A stretch of DNA of 64,000 nucleotides from Lentisphaerota bacterium (GTDB lineage: Bacteria; Verrucomicrobiota; Lentisphaeria; Victivallales; Victivallaceae). Within the stretch, counting starts at the first letter, position 1. Every line of letters begins with the position of its first letter. The DNA is taken from positions 1 through 64,000 of the forward strand of contig JAAEMX010000219.1 in NCBI GenBank assembly GCA_024225035.1. Direction: 5' to 3'. Both the position numbers and the translations under genes were made by a program. The notes under the pieces were generated by a model. The model was given only the letters and a program-made list of their open reading frames with translations. It was not told where the DNA came from and did no database searches. Shown piece after piece: positions 8,744 to 17,680 of this stretch.

Positions 8744-9526
8744 ATGAAGGACATACAGGCATTTAAGAAATTTGAAAAACAACTAAGCTACACTAAGTCA
8801 CCACGTATTGACAGGGTTCATATTGGTCTTGTACAGCTTAGTACTGATCATTCACTGGAAATGGATTGGGCGAAATTATTGGGTACACAAGCAGCAGTTT
8901 TCAGTTCCCGTGTTTATTACAGCAGTGAAATGACTCCTGAAGCTCTTGAACAAATTTCTGTCGGCATAAGTAATGCATCTGACCTTATAGCTACAGGTTT
9001 ACCAATGGATGTAATGGCGTTCGGATGTACTTCAGCCTCTATAATTATTGGCGAAGATAAAATTTCAGAGCTACTGACAGAAAATAGAGGTAATATACCG
9101 TCAACAAACCCATGGACAGCGGCAAAATCTGCATTCAAGCATCTTAAAGCCAAGAAAATAGCTGTCTTTTCCCCCTACCCTACAAGTGTAAATTATCCTC
9201 TTTACCAACAACTTAGTGATGCCGGCTTTGAAGTAGTGGCACTAGGGTCTCTCGGTATTGAAAAAGATACTGAAATCACAACAGTTTCAAAAGACTCAAT
9301 GCTGGATGCTCTTGATGATTTCCTTTCAGAGACTAATGCAGATCTAGTCTTTATGTCATGCACAAATCTACGTGTTCTTGATCATATTGAAGAAATTGAA
9401 AACATGTTTGGAATCCCTGTCGTATGCAGTAATTCTGCCATGTTTTGGCATGCAATGCGTCTTGCCGGGAAAACAGCTGAATGCCCCGGTTACGGTCGCC
9501 TTTTAAATGAACATGCAGGACAATAA
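8744..9526 (+). CDS. Asp/Glu racemase superfamily protein (maleate isomerase / EutA-like)
   Basis: A 260-residue protein with the two-cysteine architecture of the aspartate/glutamate racemase superfamily. The first nucleophile is Cys in FGCTSAS (about residue 105) and the second is Cys in FMSCTNLRV (about residue 204). The phrase IPSTNPWTAA resembles the maleate isomerase/arylmalonate decarboxylase branch. Such enzymes isomerise, decarboxylate or racemise small carboxylic acids through a Cys-bound or enediolate intermediate. The start has a good GGGAG site 8 bases upstream. It lies between the two EamA transporters, consistent with one pathway. Substrate unknown. Confidence 0.8.
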   Translation: MKDIQAFKKFEKQLSYTKSPRIDRVHIGLVQLSTDHSLEMDWAKLLGTQAAVFSSRVYYSSEMTPEALEQISVGISNASDLIATGLPMDVMAFGCTSASIIIGEDKISELLTENRGNIPSTNPWTAAKSAFKHLKAKKIAVFSPYPTSVNYPLYQQLSDAGFEVVALGSLGIEKDTEITTVSKDSMLDALDDFLSETNADLVFMSCTNLRVLDHIEEIENMFGIPVVCSNSAMFWHAMRLAGKTAECPGYGRLLNEHAGQ

Positions 9527-9538
9527 AGGATTTAGTAA

Positions 9539-10516
9539 ATGAAAAAAAGCGTAACAGGATGGTCGGCGGCAATTTTAATAGGACTTCTTTGGGGAATCCC
9601 ATGGGTTGTTGGGACTCCCATTTTAAAAGTAGTAGATGCTCAAATGTTGGTATGGGTTCAATATACGATTGCTTTTATAACTCTGGGTATTATTTATAAT
9701 GTCGGACTTGCCACAGGCAGATTAAAAAAGAAGGCTGATTTTAAACTGACATGGTCAAATCGCAGTGATATTTTCTGGACTGCCTCTTGTGGAATTATCG
9801 GCCAGGCGGCATTTAGTTACCTGTCTTATTTTTCTTTGAAATACATATCCGCATCCGAAAATGGGGTTATTCAGGGGTTAATTCCAATATTAATTCTTAC
9901 TGTTGGATTCTTATGCTATAATGCGCGTTTTACAGTTTTACAGATATTAGCTGCTATCGGGGCTTTTATGGGAGTAGCCATTCTTATTACAGATAACAAA
10001 GCTGGTTCTGGTGGGCTTAACATAGGTACACTACTCTGCTTTGCGAGTGCAGCTAGTTTTGCCAGTTTGGCTTATGCAAGAGCAAAGCTTGCAGAAAAAT
10101 ATGGATCAGTAGCTACAATGTTTCACCAATTCATTTTCGCTTCAATCGGATTAGGTTTGATATTGCTGTTTTCAGGAGCCGATTTTACAACCATTACAAA
10201 TATCTTTACTTCACCATTGAGGATTATTTGTATCTGTATTTTAGCTATTGGAATATCAGGACTGAGTTACCTGCTATATATTTATGCTATGGAGACGGTA
10301 GGTGTTGACGGGACCGGCATGGCTTTGAATCTTATGCCTTTATCCTCGTTTATTCTTGCTGTTATAGCACTTGGTGAACACGTGACTGCAATGCGTTTAA
10401 TCGGTGTAGCTACCGTAATCTTTTCAATGATGATATTCATGAAATTTAAGTATAAAGGGAGTAATAAATCATCAGAAATTAAGGCTATGAACTTAAGTAT
10501 GAATAACGGAAATTGA
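9539..10516 (+). CDS. EamA/DMT family transporter, second copy
   Basis: A 325-residue ten-helix drug/metabolite transporter, paralogous to the gene at 7687. The start is 12 bases after the racemase-like gene and has GGA 9 bases upstream. Two transporters in one catabolic operon could mean one importer and one exporter, two stereoisomers or precursors, or a heteromeric pair; DMT pairs of the SMR type work as heterodimers but ten-helix proteins usually do not. Confidence 0.87.
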   Translation: MKKSVTGWSAAILIGLLWGIPWVVGTPILKVVDAQMLVWVQYTIAFITLGIIYNVGLATGRLKKKADFKLTWSNRSDIFWTASCGIIGQAAFSYLSYFSLKYISASENGVIQGLIPILILTVGFLCYNARFTVLQILAAIGAFMGVAILITDNKAGSGGLNIGTLLCFASAASFASLAYARAKLAEKYGSVATMFHQFIFASIGLGLILLFSGADFTTITNIFTSPLRIICICILAIGISGLSYLLYIYAMETVGVDGTGMALNLMPLSSFILAVIALGEHVTAMRLIGVATVIFSMMIFMKFKYKGSNKSSEIKAMNLSMNNGN

Positions 10517-10634
10517 ATAACATTAAACGATTTTGTATGACTGTCGCACTTTCGATAGATAGATGAAAGATGAAAATACATTTTTAGTTTTGAATAGTAA
10601 AAATAACATAAAAATATTATAAGGAATTAGAACA

Positions 10635-12125
10635 ATGGCTAAACTTGGATTAGAAGATCATGTTGTAAACGAACAGGTTTTAAACCAAACAATCACAAGA
10701 TTTAAAGAAAGGCACATTCAACTGCCTACGCTTTCTGAATTAAGTGATCCATCTACAATTTCAGAAGAAATAAAAAATCAATTGCTGGATGTCGACCCAA
10801 GCGAGGCACATCCATTAAATCTTTACAGAATTAACTGGTATAATGACCCGGAAAGCAGAAGCTTCAGGGACGTGCCTTATTATTTAGAAGTGCCTAAAGC
10901 GATAACAGGAATTGATACAAAAATTGTAATCATGTCCGGAGCTTTCTTCCCAATGGTTAACTGTCATAAAGTTCTTGCTGCATACGGTTGCTTAGCTCCA
11001 AGGCTAATTACAGGACAATTTGACCCTACAAAACATAAAGCAATCTGGCCCTCTACCGGTAATTACTGCAGAGGTGGTGTAGCGGTGTCAAAAATTATGG
11101 ATTGTCACGGTGTTGCTATTCTGCCTGAAGAAATGAGTGAAGAACGTTTCAAATGGTTAGAAAAATGGACAATGGATCCTGAAAATGATATTTATAAGAC
11201 ATATGGCTGCGAAAGCAATGTTAAAGAAATTTATGACATGTGCAACGAATTAGATAAAGACAACAAAAATATTATCTTCAATCAGTTCTGTGAATTTGGA
11301 AATACTGTTATTCATTACCATTGCACTGGTAAAGCTTTATCCAAAGTATTTGAAGATTTAAAAAAATCTAATTCTAATCTTAAACTTAAAGCCATGACAT
11401 CTGCTACAGGTTCAGCCGGAACAATTTCAGCCGGGGACTATCTCAAAGATAACTATGATGATTTCAAAATTGTAGCTGTAGAAGCTCTTGAATGCGCTAC
11501 TCTTCTTTATAATGGTTTTGGCGGTCACAACATTCAAGGTATTGGAGATAAACACGTACCATATGTTCACAATATCATGAATAATGATGATGTTACTGCA
11601 GTTTCAGATTCAACTACAGATTCATTATACCTTCTTTTTAATTCAGAAGAAGGTAAAAAATACCTGAAAGAGCATAAGGGGATTACTGATGCAGACATTA
11701 AAAACCTTTCATTGATGGGATTATCTTCTATCGGTAATATGGTTGCTGCTATTAAAACAGCCAAATATTACAATATGGGAAAAGACGATGTCATAGTTAC
11801 AGTCGCTACTGACCCTGCCTTCATGTACACAACAGAAATGACTGGACAGAAAGCAAAACTCTTTGATGGAAAATACGATGCATTTGATGCTGCAGAAACC
11901 TATGGACAACACTTAAAAGCAATATCAGTAGATCATTTTGAAGAACTGACAAAAGTTGGAAAAGAAAGAATCTTCAATTTAGGATATTATACCTGGGTTG
12001 AACAGCAAGGTGTTGAAATTGATGACTTTATTGCTCGAAAAGACCAAAGTTTCTGGAAAAACCTGAAAAAGTATATTCCTATCTGGGATGAATTAATAAA
12101 GAAATTCAATGATAAGGCTAAATAA
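10635..12125 (+). CDS. PLP-dependent fold-type II enzyme (beta-family synthase/lyase)
   Basis: A 496-residue protein of the cysteine synthase/threonine dehydratase fold family. The likely Schiff-base lysine is in FPMVNCHKVL (about residue 116), the substrate-binding loop is STGNYCRGG (about 141) and the PLP-phosphate glycine loop is ATGSAGTISAG (about 257). The layout matches a family in anaerobes annotated only as a PLP-dependent beta-subunit protein. It probably catalyses beta- or alpha,beta-elimination or replacement on an amino acid. A 118-base gap separates it from the second transporter, with AAGGAA before the ATG. It is followed by a hairpin at 12141, suggesting partial termination before the M20 gene. 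Confidence 0.78.
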   Translation: MAKLGLEDHVVNEQVLNQTITRFKERHIQLPTLSELSDPSTISEEIKNQLLDVDPSEAHPLNLYRINWYNDPESRSFRDVPYYLEVPKAITGIDTKIVIMSGAFFPMVNCHKVLAAYGCLAPRLITGQFDPTKHKAIWPSTGNYCRGGVAVSKIMDCHGVAILPEEMSEERFKWLEKWTMDPENDIYKTYGCESNVKEIYDMCNELDKDNKNIIFNQFCEFGNTVIHYHCTGKALSKVFEDLKKSNSNLKLKAMTSATGSAGTISAGDYLKDNYDDFKIVAVEALECATLLYNGFGGHNIQGIGDKHVPYVHNIMNNDDVTAVSDSTTDSLYLLFNSEEGKKYLKEHKGITDADIKNLSLMGLSSIGNMVAAIKTAKYYNMGKDDVIVTVATDPAFMYTTEMTGQKAKLFDGKYDAFDAAETYGQHLKAISVDHFEELTKVGKERIFNLGYYTWVEQQGVEIDDFIARKDQSFWKNLKKYIPIWDELIKKFNDKAK

Positions 12126-12140
12126 CAAGTTTTGAAAACT

Positions 12141-12180
12141 GCTGGTTTGCCGGTTAATTTCTTATTAAAAGCAAACCAGC
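12141..12180 (+). terminator. hairpin between PLP enzyme and M20 gene
   Basis: A perfect 10-bp stem, GCTGGTTTGC with its complement (12141-12150 and 12171-12180), around a 20-base loop. No T-run follows, so it may be an attenuating or mRNA-protecting hairpin inside the operon and not a full stop. Confidence 0.5.
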
Positions 12181-12219
12181 ATATTGCAGCTTGACTAAAT
12201 TGAATATATCAAAGGAAAA

Positions 12220-13380
12220 ATGAAGTTGAATATTGATAAAAAGTTACTAGTGGATATTGCTGTAAAACTTATACAGATCGATACCCGGAATGCTTCGTTG
12301 TGCAGTGATGGCCCGGGAGAGAGCGAGTGTGTAAAATACCTTGCTGAACTATATCAAAAGTTAGGCATAGACTACACAATACATAAATTATCATCTAAAC
12401 AGGCAAACATTGTTGCAAAAATAAAAGGAAAAGGAAAAGGAAAAACTTTACTTTTCAATGCACACATGGATACTGTTGGAACTGAAGGTATGAAGGATCC
12501 GTTTTCCGGTAAAATTGAAAATGGCAGACTTTACGGCAGAGGCAGCCAGGATATGAAAGCCAGTCTAGCCGCAATAATAGCTGCTGCTAAGGCTATTATT
12601 GATAATAAAATAGAGCTGGATGGGGATCTTTTAATCGCTGCAGTCTCTGATGAAGAATACTCCAGCGCCGGTACAATGGATTTAATAAAGCATTACACTG
12701 CTGATGCGGCTGTAATAACTGAACCTACTGATTTTTCACTAGTCACTGCGCATCGAGGTTTTATATGGTATGAAATTGAAACTGTCGGGAAAGCGGCACA
12801 CGGAAGTAAATATAACGTTGGTATTGACGCCAATATGCATATGGGAAGGTTTATTGCTGAACTTGATAAACTGGAACAGAAACTTCGCAAAAGACGCCCC
12901 GATCCATTAGTGGGACTACCTTCTCTTCATGCCGCATTGATACAAGGTGGAACTGATATAAGCACTTACTCTGGAAAATGTACTTTAAAAGTTGAAAGAC
13001 GTACAGTGCCAGGAGAAAAAGAAGTTGAAATAACAAATGAAATTCAAAGTATTATAGATGAGATATCTAAAAATGATAGCAACTTCAAGGCGACCGTAAA
13101 ACCTTTTTTTCAACGTCCTCAATTTAAAGTTTCTCATGATTCCGCAATTGTAAAAACAGCTCAAAAAGTTTTAAATAATCATTTTGATACTAAGTGCAGT
13201 TATTCAGGTGCACCTTTCTGGACAGATGCGGCTTTGCTGTCTGAAGCAGGAACAGATTGTATTATTCTCGGTCCAGTTGGAAAGGGCTTACATACAACTG
13301 AAGAATGGGTGGATGTTAGTTCAATCAAAAAATTATCGTATATTCTTGCGAATATTGCACTTATTTATTGTAAATCATAA
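12220..13380 (+). CDS. M20 family deacylase/peptidase (ArgE/DapE-like)
   Basis: A 386-residue zinc hydrolase of the ArgE/DapE/ACY1 group. Metal and catalytic residues are all visible: His and Asp in NAHMDTVG, Asp in GRGSQDMKAS, the Glu-Glu pair in SDEEYSSAG, the acidic ligand in ITEPTD and the terminal His in GLHTTEEWV. The dimerisation/lid domain lies between about residues 175 and 290. It removes an acyl group from an N-acylated amino acid or cleaves a dipeptide; the exact substrate is unclear. Start chosen at ATG 12220 with AAAGGAA upstream. As the last gene of the island operon it may release the free amino acid used by the pathway. Confidence 0.85.
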   Translation: MKLNIDKKLLVDIAVKLIQIDTRNASLCSDGPGESECVKYLAELYQKLGIDYTIHKLSSKQANIVAKIKGKGKGKTLLFNAHMDTVGTEGMKDPFSGKIENGRLYGRGSQDMKASLAAIIAAAKAIIDNKIELDGDLLIAAVSDEEYSSAGTMDLIKHYTADAAVITEPTDFSLVTAHRGFIWYEIETVGKAAHGSKYNVGIDANMHMGRFIAELDKLEQKLRKRRPDPLVGLPSLHAALIQGGTDISTYSGKCTLKVERRTVPGEKEVEITNEIQSIIDEISKNDSNFKATVKPFFQRPQFKVSHDSAIVKTAQKVLNNHFDTKCSYSGAPFWTDAALLSEAGTDCIILGPVGKGLHTTEEWVDVSSIKKLSYILANIALIYCKS

Positions 13381-13394
13381 TGATTTCCACATTA

Positions 13395-13433
13395 ATGTAA
13401 GATATGGATAAGATCATAATTTTTAAATAAGAT
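13395..13433. repeat. 39-bp dispersed repeat with three TAAGAT boxes, copy 2
   Basis: Second copy of the element at 122-160 (34/39 identical, same orientation, TAAGAT at 13398, 13409 and 13428). It lies between the M20 gene and tRNA-Gln, about 50 bases inside the right island junction, and is followed by a small TTTTGAG/CTCAAAA hairpin (13434-13451). Confidence 0.5.
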
Positions 13434-13484
13434 TTTTGAGATTACTCAAAATTTCGTATGCAGCTAATTGACAGGCAAAAAAAT

Positions 13485-13558
13485 TGGCAGTCCCGCAAGG
13501 ATTCGAACCTCGACTAAATGAACCAGAATCACTTGTGCTACCATTACACCACGGGACT
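13485..13558 (-). tRNA. tRNA-Gln (anticodon CUG)
   Basis: Read on the minus strand, the 7-bp acceptor stem AGTCCCG/CGGGACT, a D arm with GGTGTAATGGTAGCAC, an anticodon arm with loop TTCTGGT (anticodon CTG, reading CAG) and a T arm with TTCGAAT all fold. Discriminator G is followed by an encoded CCA at 13487-13485 and then an eight-T run that can act as terminator. This is the intact copy of the gene whose 3' half is repeated at 4702-4733. Confidence 0.93.
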
Positions 13559-13644
13559 GCGTTCAACAGAGCTTATATTATACTTATTAAAAATATAATT
13601 TCAAGGGGGATTATAACAAAATTCGTAAAAATCCCCCAATATAA

Positions 13645-15444
13645 TTACATTGCTTCAGGCACCTGAATAGTCAAGGTATTGAGCCCATCGGTGAGAATTT
13701 CCCTAACCGCGTGACACATCGCCATTCTAGCTGTTTTCAGCTCATCAGACTCAGCAGTCAACACAGGACATTCACGATAGAAACGGTTAAATGCTTTTGC
13801 CAGATCAAGCAAATACTCGACCAACACTGAGCAATCCATCTTCTCAGCAGCGGTCTGTAATACTTGCGGATAATAGAATGCAGCAACAGATACGGCTTTC
13901 TCTTCTGCTTTATTCAGCAGAGTCCAGTCGACATCACCAGTAATATCAAACCCGCGTTCAACAGCCTTACGTTCAATTGAATTGATACGGGCACAAGCAT
14001 ACTGCACATAAGGGCCGGTATCACCTTCAAACTTCACTGACGCCTGAGGATCAAACATCATTGTAGTTTTAGGATTGAACTTGAGGAGCATAAATTTCAA
14101 AGCACCCATGCCTATAATTTCAGCACGTTTGGCAATCTCTTCACTTGTAACTTCACCACCATAACGTTCTTCACAGGCAATTTTAGCTAATGAACACATT
14201 TCATCAAAAAGATCATCTGCATCAACAACTGTACCTTCTCGACTCTTCATTTTACCGCTGGGCAGATTAACCATGCCATAAGCCAGATGATGAAGATTGT
14301 CAGCCCATTTATGACCGAGTTTTTTCATAATCTCGAAGAGCATTTTAAAGTGCAGTATCTGTTCGTCCCCAACAACCCAGATCTGAGTATCAGGTTCATA
14401 ATCTTCGTATTTCTTTATAGTAGTACCAATATCCTGAGTAATATAAACACTGGTACCGTCAGAACGCAACACAACTTTATTTCCCATCTTACCAAGATCA
14501 GCTATCACTGCGCCATCATCACGTTTAGAGAAGACGCCACGCTCAAGACCTTCGGTTATAATATCTTTTCCGAGCAAGTAAGTATCACTTTCAAGATACG
14601 TATGGTCAAATTCAATTCCCATGCGCTTATAAGTCTGCCCGAAGCCGGTAAATACCCATGAGTTCATTTTCTTCCAGAGAGCACGGACATCCGCATCACC
14701 AGCTTCCCAGTCACGCAGCATCTTCTGAGTAGCTTGACCGAGTTCTGTTTCGAGGAAAAGTTCGTCATCACCTTTATCGGCAAGCTCAGGTTTACCCTCT
14801 TTCAGGTCTTTGATTTCCTTGGTCAAAACATCATTATATTTTACATAAAAATCTCCAACCAGATGATCCCCTTTGATACCTGTTGTGTCAGGAGTAGCAT
14901 CTTCACCCATGCGTTCGTATGCCAACATTGACTTACAAATATGGATACCACGATCGTTAACCAGATTAATATGAATAACGTCATTCCCCACACGCTGTAA
15001 GAGAGAAGCAAGGCTCATTCCCAAAGTGTTGTTACGGACATGACCAAGATGCTGTGGCTTATTGGTATTAGGAGCAGAGTACTCAACCATCACACGGCGC
15101 TGTTTGTCTTCAGACTGCTTGCCGCTTTCAAGAAGACTGGCAACATCACCAACCGAGTCACGGTGAACAGCTTGCGACGTTAAAGTAATATTAACAAAGG
15201 CTTTAATCTGTTCGGATTTTTCCACATCGGCGCATTCAGAAAAAAAACCATCGACTTTTTCAGCTATTTTATCAGGCGCACTACGCAATGCTTTTGCAAA
15301 ACGAAAACAATTAACGGTCAAATCTCCATCCATATTCGGAGGGCATTTATCCGGTACAACTGCCCAACCTTCGGGGAACTGTGCCTGAGGAAACTCACTT
15401 TTCAGGAATTCCGCAAGTGCATCAATGCATTTAAAACTGCTCAT
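13645..15444 (-). CDS. argS: arginyl-tRNA synthetase
   Basis: A 599-residue class I synthetase that charges tRNA-Arg. The ArgRS-type N-terminal domain is followed by the HIGH-equivalent QHLGHVRNN (about residue 135) after the family motif VEYSAPNTNKP. The KMSKS-equivalent is KMKSREGTVV (about residue 400), and the C-terminal DALR anticodon-binding domain contains AFNRFYRECPVL. Length matches the family. It is the last gene of a minus-strand cluster that begins with ribosomal proteins, 22 bases after the mannose-6-phosphate isomerase gene. Confidence 0.96.
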   Translation of the reverse strand: MSSFKCIDALAEFLKSEFPQAQFPEGWAVVPDKCPPNMDGDLTVNCFRFAKALRSAPDKIAEKVDGFFSECADVEKSEQIKAFVNITLTSQAVHRDSVGDVASLLESGKQSEDKQRRVMVEYSAPNTNKPQHLGHVRNNTLGMSLASLLQRVGNDVIHINLVNDRGIHICKSMLAYERMGEDATPDTTGIKGDHLVGDFYVKYNDVLTKEIKDLKEGKPELADKGDDELFLETELGQATQKMLRDWEAGDADVRALWKKMNSWVFTGFGQTYKRMGIEFDHTYLESDTYLLGKDIITEGLERGVFSKRDDGAVIADLGKMGNKVVLRSDGTSVYITQDIGTTIKKYEDYEPDTQIWVVGDEQILHFKMLFEIMKKLGHKWADNLHHLAYGMVNLPSGKMKSREGTVVDADDLFDEMCSLAKIACEERYGGEVTSEEIAKRAEIIGMGALKFMLLKFNPKTTMMFDPQASVKFEGDTGPYVQYACARINSIERKAVERGFDITGDVDWTLLNKAEEKAVSVAAFYYPQVLQTAAEKMDCSVLVEYLLDLAKAFNRFYRECPVLTAESDELKTARMAMCHAVREILTDGLNTLTIQVPEAM

Positions 15445-15466
15445 TATCTAATATCCTGCCAATTCT

Positions 15467-16474
15467 TTACAACGTTGATTTGAGAACATCACACTCACCT
15501 TCGGCGAGCGGAGTAATCTTATATGTACCAAAGTTCGCTGGGATCAGACAGGTTTGTCCTGCAACAAGCTCAACAAATTGTTCTTTATTCCCAACACGAA
15601 CCGGTTTATTTATCGCACTGATCATATGAAAACTTGACGAAGAAACCGTGTTGTCAACCCACTCTTCAACAATCCTTAAATCATCCACGGAAAAGAAACG
15701 ACAACGATTGACAACAGGAAACTTACGGTTATGTGCAACTTCTCCAACAACTCCAGGGATTCTGGGAGAAGTCCGATTGGTAAAATTGATCGAATCCATC
15801 GCTTTATCGACATGCAGCTCACGAGGACTTCCAGAATTGTCAACCCTGCCCCAGTCACTGACACGATAAGTGGTATCAGAATTCTGCTGAATTTCCAGTA
15901 AAAGATTACCTTCACCAATAGCATGTAAAGTGCCGCTGCTTATAAAATAAGCATCTCCGGACTGCGAAGGATATACTTGCAAATGATCCTCAACTTCTGA
16001 TGAACTTAATGTGGCCAGCAATTGCTGCTTAGTACTGCGCGGATTCATTCCGGCCATAATCTTTGCACCTTTGCGCGCAGAAATTATATACCACATCTCT
16101 GTCTTGGGCTCTGCACCTTCACCAATGCGATCACAAGCCTGTTCATCAGGATGCACCTGCAAAGAAAGACGCTTACCTGCATCAATCAATTTAACAAGTA
16201 AAGGAAAACGTCCGCCGTTGAATTTACTGCCAAGCAAACTTTTCCCAAAATTATTAATCAACTGAGAAATTGTCGCACCTTTAAGCGGACCATTTGCTAC
16301 AACGCTTTGCTCATCTTCCCGGTCCACGATTTCCCAGGATTCACCCACTGGATCATGCATTGTCGGAACGCTACGCTTCAGCACTTCTGAAATCTGAGTT
16401 CCACCCCACATTTTGTCATGATAAATAGGTTCGAAAATCATCGGGTATAGATTATCACGGTCAATCATTTCCAT
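15467..16474 (-). CDS. manA: mannose-6-phosphate isomerase, type I
   Basis: About 335 residues, interconverting mannose-6-phosphate and fructose-6-phosphate. Recognised by FEPIYHDKMWGGTQ near the start, VKLIDAGKRLSLQVHPDEQA with the zinc-binding Gln/His, the glutamate in AEPKTEMWYI and GTLHAIGEGNLLLEIQQ. It resembles the short bacterial ManA form. An upstream TTG at 16501 is in frame, but ATG 16474 is preferred because it is a standard start codon. Confidence 0.92.
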   Translation of the reverse strand: MEMIDRDNLYPMIFEPIYHDKMWGGTQISEVLKRSVPTMHDPVGESWEIVDREDEQSVVANGPLKGATISQLINNFGKSLLGSKFNGGRFPLLVKLIDAGKRLSLQVHPDEQACDRIGEGAEPKTEMWYIISARKGAKIMAGMNPRSTKQQLLATLSSSEVEDHLQVYPSQSGDAYFISSGTLHAIGEGNLLLEIQQNSDTTYRVSDWGRVDNSGSPRELHVDKAMDSINFTNRTSPRIPGVVGEVAHNRKFPVVNRCRFFSVDDLRIVEEWVDNTVSSSSFHMISAINKPVRVGNKEQFVELVAGQTCLIPANFGTYKITPLAEGECDVLKSTL

Positions 16475-16575
16475 AAGATTTGCTTCTTTACATCTTTTCA
16501 AATTTAAAAAAAAGTCCGTAATTGTAAATCTATACCAATACGGACAAAATGCAATAAGTGAGCAACTAAAAGTAG

Positions 16576-16983
16576 TTAATCCTGCTTGATAAATTGCTTA
16601 CAGGCATCAAGCATGAACTCCGGTATCCGTTTCAGCTTTCTATCACCACCCACACAGACAAGTGTAACGCACCCGACAGCCAGTGTTTTACCATCAAGTA
16701 ATACCTCACTTGCAATTTTAAGTCGAGCACCATGAATCTCATCCACCCATGACCGAAAGGTGATTAATTCATCGTAATGAGCAGGAGCTTTGTATTTAAG
16801 ATTAACGTCAGAAACCGGAAGAAAATATTCGCGATTTTCAATTTCAATGTAAGGAAGACCGGCATCGCGCAGCATTTCAGTTCGACTGCGTTCAAAATAG
16901 ACCAGATAATTGGCATGATAAACTACACCCATCTGATCAGTATCAGCATACGGCACCCGGTAAGTCATTTCGTGAGCTGTCAT
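16576..16983 (-). CDS. YbgC-type acyl-CoA thioesterase (hotdog fold)
   Basis: A 135-residue hotdog thioesterase with the catalytic Asp signature YADTDQMGVVYHANYLVYFE (residues about 11-30). YbgC proteins hydrolyse short-chain or phospholipid-linked acyl thioesters and often work with the Tol-Pal system; here there is no tol gene nearby. The 5' end overlaps the cmk 3' end by 41 bases, so translation is coupled. Confidence 0.9.
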   Translation of the reverse strand: MTAHEMTYRVPYADTDQMGVVYHANYLVYFERSRTEMLRDAGLPYIEIENREYFLPVSDVNLKYKAPAHYDELITFRSWVDEIHGARLKIASEVLLDGKTLAVGCVTLVCVGGDRKLKRIPEFMLDACKQFIKQD

Positions 16984-17656
16984 TATTCAAAATCCTCCCA
17001 GTAATATAGTCAACAACCTCATCAATTGTCATATCAGTGGTATCAACAATCTCAGCATCGCCAGCAGGTTTGAGCGGAGCCACCTCTCTGGTAGAGTCTA
17101 TTCTGTCACGTTCTGCAATTGCGGCGGCTACAGATTCAAGAGTGGCACCATCAAAATTCTCACCATCCTGCCCCAAACGACGACGTGCACGTGCCTCAGG
17201 AGTTGCAGTGAGAAAAAATTTAAACTTGGATTCCGGGAAAATGACAGTTCCTATATCTCTGCCTTCCATAACAATCATCCCTAAAGATGCAAAATCACGC
17301 TGTTTCTGGCTAAGCCACGCACGAACTACGGGCAAAGCTGCAACAGGGCTGACATATGAAGCTACTTCAGGAGAACGAATACCATTTCCAGGAAATTCAC
17401 CATTTAACTCAATTTCATATATACCGGAAGCATTGCGCTTGTAATCAAGCTGCAATTTTTGGAGGAGTTCATCAAAGGCGGCATCACTGCAGTTGTTTTT
17501 CAAATCAACACCTGAATCCAAAGCAAATAAAGTAACTGCTCTATACATATTACCGGTGTTGATATATGGAACCGAAAGCTTATCAGCGATAAGCTCGGCG
17601 ACAGTACTTTTTCCAGATGCCGCCGGGCCGTCAATTGCAATGACTTTATCTCCCAT
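16943..17656 (-). CDS. cmk: cytidylate kinase
   Basis: A 237-residue nucleotide kinase phosphorylating CMP/dCMP. The P-loop is GPAASGKST (residues about 9-17), followed by the CMK motif YINTGNMYRAV and the GRDIGTVIFP phrase with substrate-binding residues. The lid contains ARARRRLG. The ATG at 17656 is preferred over the adjacent TTG at 17659; GAGGAG lies about 8 bases upstream. It sits directly downstream of secY. Confidence 0.95.
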   Translation of the reverse strand: MGDKVIAIDGPAASGKSTVAELIADKLSVPYINTGNMYRAVTLFALDSGVDLKNNCSDAAFDELLQKLQLDYKRNASGIYEIELNGEFPGNGIRSPEVASYVSPVAALPVVRAWLSQKQRDFASLGMIVMEGRDIGTVIFPESKFKFFLTATPEARARRRLGQDGENFDGATLESVAAAIAERDRIDSTREVAPLKPAGDAEIVDTTDMTIDEVVDYITGRILNNDSSRNDLPGAVC

Positions 17657-17680
17657 CAAAAACTCCTCAAACTGAAAGTT

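Noticed and set aside
6524..13380. Calling the island operon an ectoine-utilisation operon
   Set aside because: Several families match in type only; the diagnostic cyclodeaminase, AstE-type deacetylase and ectoine transporter are absent.
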